Shown here: piece after piece, positions 1-6,415 of the stretch | Position numbering within the stretch: the first letter of the stretch is position 1 | Layout of the letters: every line of letters starts with the position of its first letter | Origin: CAVVYW01 sp963752605 | Lineage (GTDB): Bacteria > Actinomycetota > Thermoleophilia > Solirubrobacterales > 70-9 | DNA length: 64,000 nucleotides | NCBI GenBank assembly: GCA_963752605.1 | Contig: CAVVYW010000005.1 | Span: forward strand, 1,488,001 to 1,552,000 | Direction: 5' to 3' | Position numbers and translations under genes: made by a program | The notes under the pieces: generated by a model | Database searches by the model: none | Seen by the model: the letters and a program-made list of their open reading frames with translations, nothing else | What the model was told of the DNA's origin: nothing

Positions 1-1
1 G

Positions 2-472
2 GCGCTTGACCGCTTCCCTGTGGCGAACGTACAGACGCTCGAGCGCTTCCGCAAGGAGACTGAGCGCCGCACCGACCAGATCGTCTACCTGCTCTATGCG
101 CTGCTCGCGATGAGCGTGGTCATCTCCCTGTTCGGGATCGCCAACAGCCTGTTCCTCTCGATCCACGAGCGGACCCGCGAGTTCGGGCTGCTGCGGGCGA
201 TCGGGGCCACCCGCAGGCAGGTCCGGCGCATGGTCCGCTACGAGAGCGCGATCACCGCCGCGATCGGCGGGCTGCTGGGCACGGTGGTCGGGATCGTGTT
301 CGCCTCGCTGATCGTCGCGTCGCTGAGCGAGTTCGGGCTCATCTTCGAGGTGCCCTTCGGCCAGCTGGCGATCTTTCTAGTGCTCGCCGTCATCGTGGGC
401 GTGGTTGCCGCCGTCCTGCCGGCGCGACGAGGTGCGCGGCTGGACCCGCTCGAGGCGCTTCACTATGAGTGA
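2..472 (+). CDS. ABC transporter permease, FtsX/MacB type, C-terminal part (5' truncated by window)
   Basis: The reading frame is open from base 2 and ends at 472, so the gene begins before the window and about 156 C-terminal residues are visible. It shows the end of an FtsX-type permease domain. One membrane segment (IVYLLYALLAMSVVISLFG) is followed by the cytoplasmic motif TREFGLLRAIGATRRQV, typical of MacB/LolC-like permeases, then two more hydrophobic segments and the usual ending ARRGARLDPLEALHYE. Such proteins pair with an ATP-binding subunit to export peptides, lipids or drugs, or to remodel the envelope. The partner ATPase should lie upstream, outside the window. The substrate cannot be inferred. 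The GTG at 20 is internal and is not the real start. The next gene is convergent. Confidence 0.9.
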   Translation, partial: ALDRFPVANVQTLERFRKETERRTDQIVYLLYALLAMSVVISLFGIANSLFLSIHERTREFGLLRAIGATRRQVRRMVRYESAITAAIGGLLGTVVGIVFASLIVASLSEFGLIFEVPFGQLAIFLVLAVIVGVVAAVLPARRGARLDPLEALHYE

Positions 473-548
473 GCCGGAGGGCTTCGCCGGCCCGGCCGGC
501 CCGTGTGAGGCATCGCGGCGTCAGACCGGAAGCCGGTTCGCCCTCTGA

Positions 549-1442
549 TCAGCGGGCGCCGCGGAACCCTTCTTTGGCGGTCGAGACCGACGGCTCGTAG
601 AAGCCCCAGACCGCGAACGGGCCCGCGGACGCGCCGTCGCCGAAGCTGCCGCCACGAACCGGGGCGGCGGGGAAGCCGGTCGAAGCCTGGGTGTCGGCCC
701 TCCCGAGGCAGGTGAAGTCGCCGCCGAAACCGGCCGACCAGGTGCCGCAAGCGCCCGCCACCTCGTCCCAGTCGGCGACCCACTCCCCGAGGTTTCCGAC
801 CATGTCGTTGGCGCCGTGGCCGGAGATGCACGCACCGTTGGCGCCGGTGCTCGCCACCACACCCGTGGAGACGTTGCAACTCGTCGAGTCCGGGGTGCCG
901 GCGACCGCCTGCTGCCACTCGGCATTGGTCGGCAGGCGCTTGCCGGAGTTGGCGAGCGCCTGCTGGGCCTGGAACCAGGTGATGAAGCGCGACGGGGTGA
1001 CACCGGCCACCGAGCGTGCGTAGATGTTTGTGCAGTTCTGGCCATTGTCGCTGCACGGGTAGTTATCGGTACTCGCTCCGTATTGGGTGCCGCCCGTGGG
1101 CGAGGACCAGACCGAGACCTCGTACTTGTCGATGCAGACCGCGCCTGCGGAGACCATGGTGTCGCCGGAGCCGTTTCCCTGGCAGGCGGTGGCGGTGGCC
1201 GCGGGACCTGCTGGGCCCCGGGGCCCTTCGGGGCCCTGCGGGCCCTGCGCCGCCTGCCGCGCCTCGAGCGTCGCGACTCGCTGCTTCAGTTTGCGCAGCT
1301 GGCTCGCGAGGCTTGCGCTCTTAGCTCTCGGACCGCTCGAGTCGCTGACGCCCCCCGCGATCGCGATCTGGGCGACGAGTACCGCGGAGAGGACGGCCGC
1401 GAGAGCGACGATCGAACCCCGGGAGACCGTAAGGCGGCACAT
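549..1442 (-). CDS. Exported SUMF1/FGE-fold protein with coiled coil and collagen-like stretch
   Basis: This encodes 297 residues. The ATG at 1442 shares one base with the TGA of the preceding gene (TGATG), which decides the start and implies translational coupling. Residues 1-29 form a signal peptide (VALAAVLSAVLVAQIAIAGG). Residues about 45-62 look like a short coiled coil (QLRKLKQRVATLEARQ), followed by a collagen-like run GPQGPEGPRGPAGPA. From about residue 88 the fold is that of formylglycine-generating enzyme/sulfatase modifiers: VCIDKYEVS, KRLPTNAEWQQA, GNLGEWV and RGGSF. The paired cysteines that active FGE carries after RGGSW are absent (RGGSFGDGASAGPF), so enzymatic oxidation is unlikely; a binding role, as in FGE-fold lectin-like proteins, is more likely. 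It lacks the Cys-Lys tail of its operon neighbours. It is the last gene of its operon. Confidence 0.85.
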   Translation of the reverse strand: MCRLTVSRGSIVALAAVLSAVLVAQIAIAGGVSDSSGPRAKSASLASQLRKLKQRVATLEARQAAQGPQGPEGPRGPAGPAATATACQGNGSGDTMVSAGAVCIDKYEVSVWSSPTGGTQYGASTDNYPCSDNGQNCTNIYARSVAGVTPSRFITWFQAQQALANSGKRLPTNAEWQQAVAGTPDSTSCNVSTGVVASTGANGACISGHGANDMVGNLGEWVADWDEVAGACGTWSAGFGGDFTCLGRADTQASTGFPAAPVRGGSFGDGASAGPFAVWGFYEPSVSTAKEGFRGAR

Positions 1443-2239
1443 CAGACCGGCAGCCTGTTGGCGCGCTTTTTGCACGTCCTGCGGGCCGCCCCGCGCTTCT
1501 TCTTGCACTTCTTGAGCGCCGCGGCGCGCAGTCCAGTGGCAGTGGTGGTCGCTCCCGAGCCCGAGCCCGTGCCGGTGCCGGTGCCCGTGCCCGGGCCGCT
1601 GGGCTCCGGGCCGGGATCCGGGGGCGGGGGCGGAGGCGGCTCGACGTACGTCTTGAAGGCGAGGTCCTCTACCTGGCTGGACCAACTCGCTCCGGCGTCG
1701 CTGCTGCCCACGCGTGTCCCGCTGCCGTAGAGATCTTGGACGGTGTAACCCCAGAAATACCCGGTGGCCCAGAGGATGTCGCCCATGAAAATTGGGCAAG
1801 CTGTCGGCGACGCCGCGACGAGCGCGTAGCGGGTGCCCGCGGTCACCGTGGCGGGCGTCGGAAAGAACACCATCACCCACCCCGGGGTCAAAGCCTCCAC
1901 GCTCGCGGCGGGAATGGTGGCGGTGGCGAGGACGGTGCTCGTCGGGAGGGGGGGATCACCCGAGACGGTGCGGATCTGGACGCTGGGATCGGCAGGAGAC
2001 GGGCAGTTGCGCGCCAGGTAGAGGTCCGCCCGTTCGAGCGCCCCGCTGAGCCCGGCGGTGAACGTCTGCCCCTGGTGGAAGGTGCCACCCCCAAGAACTT
2101 GGTGTAAGGCGGAGCCGACGCCGGCGCCACCATCGGATCCACTCGTCTGGGACTGATCGAGGGTGCCCGCAAGGGCAGGGCTCGCTGCGAGGCCGAAGAT
2201 CGAGGCGCTCAGTGCGAACGCGGCCGCAAAGCGCATCAT
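1442..2239 (-). CDS. Exported choice-of-anchor-like protein with type I Cys-Lys tail
   Basis: This 265-residue protein has a clear signal peptide (MMRFAAAFALSASIFGLA, cleavage near ALA-GT). The mature domain (about 25-200) contains QTFTAGLSGALERADLYLARN and ends EDLAFKTYVE, like the 'choice-of-anchor' beta domains of exported proteins of unknown ligand. A poly-Pro stretch and a Gly-Thr-Ser linker (about 203-233) lead to the tail AALKKCKKKRGAARRTCKKR and final RANRLPV. The linker and tail suggest surface display. It overlaps the small protein upstream at an ATGATG start and the SUMF-like gene downstream at TGATG, so the three are coupled. A close paralogue is encoded at 9477-10592. The function is unknown; placement in the choice-of-anchor group is by appearance only. 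Confidence 0.85.
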   Translation of the reverse strand: MMRFAAAFALSASIFGLAASPALAGTLDQSQTSGSDGGAGVGSALHQVLGGGTFHQGQTFTAGLSGALERADLYLARNCPSPADPSVQIRTVSGDPPLPTSTVLATATIPAASVEALTPGWVMVFFPTPATVTAGTRYALVAASPTACPIFMGDILWATGYFWGYTVQDLYGSGTRVGSSDAGASWSSQVEDLAFKTYVEPPPPPPPDPGPEPSGPGTGTGTGTGSGSGATTTATGLRAAALKKCKKKRGAARRTCKKRANRLPV

Positions 2240-2454
2240 CGACTCACCCCTCTCGCGGAATCCTCAGCGTCGGAGGCGGCCTTCAGCCGGGCCTGCTCGA
2301 GGAGTGTGAGGAGCCGCAGCCAGCCGGCGAAGTAGTGCTCCCCCCCGTGCTCGTCGTAGAGCCATCCGGCGATCGGCTCGGGATCGGCGTGAGGCTCGAG
2401 GCGGAGCGCGAGGAGGCGGTCGGTCGTAAGGCCTGTGCGTGCTCGGTTTCGCAT
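2236..2454 (-). CDS. Small conserved protein of unknown function, first gene of secreted-protein operon A
   Basis: The 72 residues start MRNRAR at the ATG at 2454. The protein is strongly similar to the 76-residue product of 10589-10819. Shared blocks are IAGWLYDE-GGE-YFAGWL, TLLEQARLKAA and DAEDSAR-VSR. There is no signal peptide or obvious membrane segment, and it is rich in charged and aromatic residues, so a small soluble helical protein is likely. Its stop overlaps the start of the exported protein downstream. In both clusters this gene comes first, directly after four 11-bp-spaced repeats. I do not recognise a family. Its fixed position suggests a role tied to production or export of the tailed proteins, which is inference. 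Confidence 0.75.
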   Translation of the reverse strand: MRNRARTGLTTDRLLALRLEPHADPEPIAGWLYDEHGGEHYFAGWLRLLTLLEQARLKAASDAEDSARGVSR

Positions 2455-2477
2455 CCGGCGGCGAGTGTCCCGCCGGC

Positions 2478-2516
2478 GCGTGTGGTCACCGTGAGGGCTG
2501 CGTTATTCCTGCGTGA
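2478..2516 (-). promoter_or_regulatory. Four direct hexamers at 11-bp spacing, candidate SARP operator (copy A)
   Basis: Read on the minus strand, TCACGC (2516-2511), TAACGC (2505-2500), TCACGG (2494-2489) and ACACGC (2483-2478) begin exactly 11 bases apart. They lie 24-62 bases before the ATG of the small protein. The same array occurs at 10843-10881 before its paralogue. SARP regulators are known to bind heptamer-like direct repeats with one-turn spacing overlapping the -35 region, and a SARP gene ends at 2532. GACACT, between the array and the ATG, could be a -10 of a leaderless transcript. Confidence 0.65.
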
Positions 2517-2531
2517 GAGCTGGTTGCGCGC

Positions 2532-4580
2532 TCAGTCGGTGACGGCGAGGAGCTCCCACTCGCCGGGCACGTCCTCGAGGCGCACCGCACCCTGCTCCTC
2601 GAACTCGATCTCCGACCCGACCACCAGGTCGCGGACGGTCCGGGAGGCGAGCGTCTGACCGGCCTGGGCGCGCGAGCCGACCCGCTCGGCGATCTGCACG
2701 GCCATGCCGTCCACGTCCTCGCCCCTGAGCTCGATCTCGCCGGTGTGAAGGCCGGTCCGGATCTCGATCCCCTGCTGCGCCAGCGACTGGCGCAGGGACT
2801 GAGCACAGCGGATCGCCATCGCGGGGCGATCGAAGGCTGCGAGCAGGCCATCGCCGGTGCTCTTGATCAGCTGCCCCTGGTGGGCCTCGATCTCGCGGCC
2901 GACCGTCGCGTCGCGATCCTCGATGGAGTCCAGGATGTCGATGAACAGGATGGTCTTGAGCACCCGGTCGATCTCATGCTCCCGGCGGGTCCCAGTGAGG
3001 AATTCTTCGATCACGTCGAGGACCTCCTCGTCCTTGTCGGTCGCGCTGAAGTGGAAGTCGCCAGGAAACTCCGCCAGTCGGGCTCCGGGTATGTGCTCGG
3101 CGAGATAGCGGGCGAGCGCCATGGGGACCACTGGATCGCCGCTGCGATGCGCGACCAGGGTCGGTGCCGAGATGGCGGGCAGGGCCTGACGTGCGTCTAT
3201 GTGCAGGGAGAACCTGTTGGCCGCGGAAGCCATCGCCGGCGTAGCCGCGGCGCGCTCGAAGCGCGCCAGGTGGCGCCGCGTGTCCTCGTCATCGGGCGCA
3301 TCGTTGATCGAGATCACCGGCCAGACCAGGCCTTGGCCCCAGACCTGCTCGATCTGGTCGCAGCCCCGCTCGCCCCCTTCAAGATCGATTCCGTCAGGGT
3401 AATCCGGTGCCCAGGCCAGGCGAGCGAAGGTCCCCCAAAGGACCAGCGCGCTCACGCGCTCGGGGTAGGTCGCCGCAAACAGCAACGCCATCGCCCCGCC
3501 CTCGGAGACGCCGACGATGGTGGCCTTCTCGGACCCTGCCGCATCCATCACCGCCCGCACGTCATCCATTCGCTCCTCGAGGGTCGGCAGGTCCGCCGTG
3601 CGATCCGACAGCCCCATTCCGCGCTTGTCGAAGGCGATCAGGCGCCCACACCCGGAGAGCCTGCGGCACATAGCCGCAGACGCCGGTGTCTCCCAGCCAA
3701 GCTCGACGTGCGACAACGAGCCGGAGACGAGCACAACATCTCGGCCCGTCCCGGCCACCTGGTAGGCGATGCTGAGCTCGCCGCTCTTCGCATAACGGGT
3801 CTCCGAGGGTGTGTGCGGGAGGGCCAGCGCCGGTGCAGGCGATTCGATCCCTGAGTCTGTGGGCCCCGCGCCGTTCCCGGCGCCCGCCGACCCGTTCTGG
3901 ACACTCTTAGCCAACTCCTTGATGCCAGCCGACGGGGCCATTTCCAGATCACGCCGCAGCCGCGTGGCGTAGGCCCTGTAAGCGGCCAGCGCGCCGGCGC
4001 GATCGCCGGTGGCAGCGAGCCGGCGAATCAACTCGCGCTGAGCCTCCTCCGAGAGGGGGTCGAGGGCCACCTGCTCGCGGGTGCGTTCGAGTGCCGCGTC
4101 GAGGTCCTCGGCCTCCTCGGCCTCCGCCGCGATCCGGCCGAGCAGCTCGAGCAGCATCCGTCGGTGGTACTCCCGCGGCTCGTTCACCCAGTCGTCATCG
4201 AGGTCGGCGAGCAGGTCCCCCTTGCAGAGGGCGGCGGCTTCCTCGAGCTCCCCGCGTGAGGCCAGCTGGGCGAACGCGTCGAAGTCGATCTGCACCTCTC
4301 CCGGCACGATTCCCACGCGGTCGCGGGTCCCTGTCACCAGATCGACCCCCGCCGGGCCGAGTTCCCGCCTCAGGTTGGCGAGGGTGGTCCTCAGGCTGGA
4401 GCGCGCGCTCTCATCGAGCACGTCGGGCCAGAAGACCGAGGCGACCCTTGCCCTGGAATGGAGTCCGGGATGGATGGCGAGCCAGCCGAGCAGAGCGCGC
4501 GCTCTATGGCTCGCGATCTGCTCCAGCGGGCGTCCATCCGCCTGCACCGAAAGCTCGCCGAGAACGGAAACACTGAGCAT
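2532..4580 (-). CDS. SARP/BTAD regulator fused to alpha/beta hydrolase and class III cyclase domains
   Basis: The ATG at 4580 (MLSVSVLGELSVQADG) is preferred over the ATG at 4628, because the paralogue at 11259-13433 starts identically there; this gives 682 residues. Residues about 1-95 are an OmpR-like winged helix and 96-240 the BTAD tetratricopeptide domain of AfsR/SARP activators (WVNEPREYHRR, DPLSEEAQRELIRRLAA). Residues about 260-525 form an alpha/beta hydrolase with nucleophile motif GVSEGG and a late His (GDFHFSA). Residues about 535-682 form a class III nucleotide cyclase-like domain keeping both metal Asp sites (FIDILDS and KSTGDGLLAAF). DNA binding is expected to be coupled to sensing of a small ligand by the hydrolase domain; whether the cyclase is active is unknown. 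It is adjacent to the candidate SARP operator at 2478-2516, a probable target. Confidence 0.88.
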   Translation of the reverse strand: MLSVSVLGELSVQADGRPLEQIASHRARALLGWLAIHPGLHSRARVASVFWPDVLDESARSSLRTTLANLRRELGPAGVDLVTGTRDRVGIVPGEVQIDFDAFAQLASRGELEEAAALCKGDLLADLDDDWVNEPREYHRRMLLELLGRIAAEAEEAEDLDAALERTREQVALDPLSEEAQRELIRRLAATGDRAGALAAYRAYATRLRRDLEMAPSAGIKELAKSVQNGSAGAGNGAGPTDSGIESPAPALALPHTPSETRYAKSGELSIAYQVAGTGRDVVLVSGSLSHVELGWETPASAAMCRRLSGCGRLIAFDKRGMGLSDRTADLPTLEERMDDVRAVMDAAGSEKATIVGVSEGGAMALLFAATYPERVSALVLWGTFARLAWAPDYPDGIDLEGGERGCDQIEQVWGQGLVWPVISINDAPDDEDTRRHLARFERAAATPAMASAANRFSLHIDARQALPAISAPTLVAHRSGDPVVPMALARYLAEHIPGARLAEFPGDFHFSATDKDEEVLDVIEEFLTGTRREHEIDRVLKTILFIDILDSIEDRDATVGREIEAHQGQLIKSTGDGLLAAFDRPAMAIRCAQSLRQSLAQQGIEIRTGLHTGEIELRGEDVDGMAVQIAERVGSRAQAGQTLASRTVRDLVVGSEIEFEEQGAVRLEDVPGEWELLAVTD

Positions 4581-4635
4581 CTGCGACCAGAGTACTCGGC
4601 GCGCATCCGTGCGATCAAGGGGCCTCAATCGCCCA

Positions 4636-4650
4636 ACGAATAATGACTAG
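4636..4650 (-). promoter_or_regulatory. Conserved element upstream of SARP gene 2532-4580
   Basis: On the minus strand the bases read CTAGTCATTATTCGT, 56 bases before the ATG at 4580. A matching element, CTAATCACTTTTCGT, lies 55 bases before the paralogous SARP gene (13488-13502). A second shared block, AGTACTCT, sits at -16 to -9 before both ATGs. This looks like a retained promoter or operator of duplicated regulator genes. The element overlaps the stop codon of the preceding gene. Confidence 0.4.
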
Positions 4651-6401
4651 ACGCGGCGGTTCAACCGCCCGAGCGGCCGGAGCGGGCATGGTGTCAGACT
4701 GGCAGCTGTCCTGGCCCTCCCCTTGCACGTCCTGCGCGCGGAGCCACGCTTCTTCTTGCACTTCTTGAGCGCCGCGGCGCGCTGTCCGGTAAGCCCAGTC
4801 GCGCCTATCGATCCGGTGGTGCTGCCCGGCTGCGACGAGGGAGGATCTGTTGGCGGTGGTGGCGACCCCTCGAACGTCGCTTTCCAGAGCTCGACCCCGT
4901 TGGTGCCGTCGTCGGCGGCGAAGTAGAGGGTGCCGTTGACGTCGGCGAGCGCGGTGGGTGAGGAGCCCGCGGCGCCGGGCCTGAGCCCGCCGCCGGGGAC
5001 GGGGTCCTCGATCATCTTCGTCCCCGCAGCGGTGCGGTCGCTCCTCCATAGCTCGTAGCCGTTGGTGCCGTCGTCGGCCCCGAAGAAGAGGATGCCGTTG
5101 ACGTTGGAGGCGAGCCGGGGTTGGACGAGTTGGCGCCGGGGTTGATCCCGTCGCCCGGCATGCTCGGATCGAAGGGCGGCTCCACCATCATCGTCCCCGC
5201 GGGGGTGCCGTCGCTCTTCCAGAGCTCGAGGCCGCTGGAGCCGTCGTCGGCGGAGAAGAAGAGGGTGCCGTTGACGTTGGTCAGGTTTGAAGGGGAGAAG
5301 ACCCCGACCGTCGTCGTTCCCGCGGGGGTGCCATCGCTCTTCCACAGCGTCAACGCCGCCGCCGACCAAGGCGTCGAAGTAGAGGGTGCCATTGACGTTG
5401 GTGAGCGATCCGGGGAAGGAGCCGATGGAGCCGGGGTTGAGTCCCCCGCCGGGGACGGAGTCCTCGACGATCGTCGTCCCGGCAGCGGTGCCGTCGCTCT
5501 TCCAGAGCTCGTTGCCGCCGAAGCCGCCGTCTGCGGAGAAGAAGAGGGTGCCGTTGACGTTGGTCAGGATTCCGGGGAGGGAGCCGGCCGCGCCGGGGTT
5601 GATGCCGCCGGCCTGATTGAGGGCCGGGACGATCGTCGTCCCGGCGGGTGTGCCGTCGCTCTTCCACAGCTCGTAGCCATTGGTGCTTTCGAAGGCAGCG
5701 AAGAACAGGGTGCCGTTGACGTTGGTGAGCAAGAGAGGAGAGGAGGAGGCCGGGTGGGGCGGGAATCCAACGTCCCCCGGCATGATGTCCGCGACGATCG
5801 TCGTCCCCGCGGGGGTGCCATCGCTCCTCCACAGCTCCACGCCGTTGGTGCCGTCGTCGGCGGCGAAGTAGAGGGTGCCGTTGACGTTGGTGAGCCAGGT
5901 TGGGGAGGACGAGTCCGGAGTGTTGGGCGTTTCATCCGCCCCTGGGATGATGTCCTCGACGAGCGTCGTCCCCGCGGGGGTGCCGTCGCTCATCCACAGC
6001 TCCACGCCGTTGCTGCCGTCGTTGGCGGTAAAGAAGAGAGTCCCGTTGACGTTCGTCAGGTTTCCGGGGAGGGAGCCGGGGGGGCCGGGCTTGATTCCGC
6101 CGGTGAAGGGATCGGAGTCCTCGATCACCATCGTCCCGGCCGCGGTGCCGTCGCTCTTCCAGAGCTCGGCGCCGTTGATGCCATCGTTGGCAGTGAAGAA
6201 CGCGGTCCCGTTGACGTTCGCGATCTGGCCGGGAGACGAGCCCGAGGAGCCGGGATGGATGTCGGCAACCGCTGTGGCGGCGACGTCTCCCGGGGCGCCG
6301 GCCGCGCTGGCGCTGCTCGCGAGCACCCAGCTGGCCAAGACGCCCAGGGCGAGCGCGCTCACCGCTGAGCGGCGCGCAACTCGTTGAGCCCGCAAGGACA
6401 T
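4647..6401 (-). CDS. Exported ELWxSDGT-repeat protein with type I tail, three probable indels
   Basis: The ATG at 6401 begins a signal peptide (ALALGVLASWVLASSASA). The mature part is about nine copies of a roughly 55-residue repeat built around NVNGTLFFxADDGxNGxELW and KSDGTPAGTTxVED, known from exported bacterial proteins and probably forming a beta-propeller-like shell. The frame is interrupted. Near 5360 the repeats move to another frame, and near 5120 they return, so two compensating single-base indels are implied. The tail AALKKCKKKRGSARRTC is also followed by an apparent slip near 4709: removing one base there gives RARQLPV and a TGA at 4696-4694, the standard type I ending, whereas the uncorrected frame runs to 4647. 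It is 14 bases downstream of the NHL gene, in one operon. Sequencing error is more likely than decay because the protein is otherwise perfect. Confidence 0.8.
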   Translation of the reverse strand: MSLRAQRVARRSAVSALALGVLASWVLASSASAAGAPGDVAATAVADIHPGSSGSSPGQIANVNGTAFFTANDGINGAELWKSDGTAAGTMVIEDSDPFTGGIKPGPPGSLPGNLTNVNGTLFFTANDGSNGVELWMSDGTPAGTTLVEDIIPGADETPNTPDSSSPTWLTNVNGTLYFAADDGTNGVELWRSDGTPAGTTIVADIMPGDVGFPPHPASSSPLLLTNVNGTLFFAAFESTNGYELWKSDGTPAGTTIVPALNQAGGINPGAAGSLPGILTNVNGTLFFSADGGFGGNELWKSDGTAAGTTIVEDSVPGGGLNPGSIGSFPGSLTNVNGTLYFDALVGGGVDAVEERWHPRGNDDGRGLLPFKPDQRQRHPLLLRRRRLQRPRALEERRHPRGDDDGGAALRSEHAGRRDQPRRQLVQPRLASNVNGILFFGADDGTNGYELWRSDRTAAGTKMIEDPVPGGGLRPGAAGSSPTALADVNGTLYFAADDGTNGVELWKATFEGSPPPPTDPPSSQPGSTTGSIGATGLTGQRAAALKKCKKKRGSARRTCKGRARTAASLTPCPLRPLGRLNRRV

Positions 6402-6415
6402 CGGCGCGAGCACCG

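Noticed and set aside
473..548. GC-rich inverted segments between the permease and the SUMF-like gene as a terminator
   Set aside because: GGCCCGGCCGGCCC allows several short pairings, but no single clear stem and loop could be chosen.
4581..4628. ATG at 4628 (and 13481) as SARP gene starts
   Set aside because: The first 16 residues are not conserved between the paralogues, while MLSVSVLGEL is identical; conserved noncoding elements lie in this stretch.
5121..6368. Plus-strand 415-codon frame with repeated VDVG segments
   Set aside because: The repeats are the antisense of the ELWxSDGT repeats; no start site or known domain.
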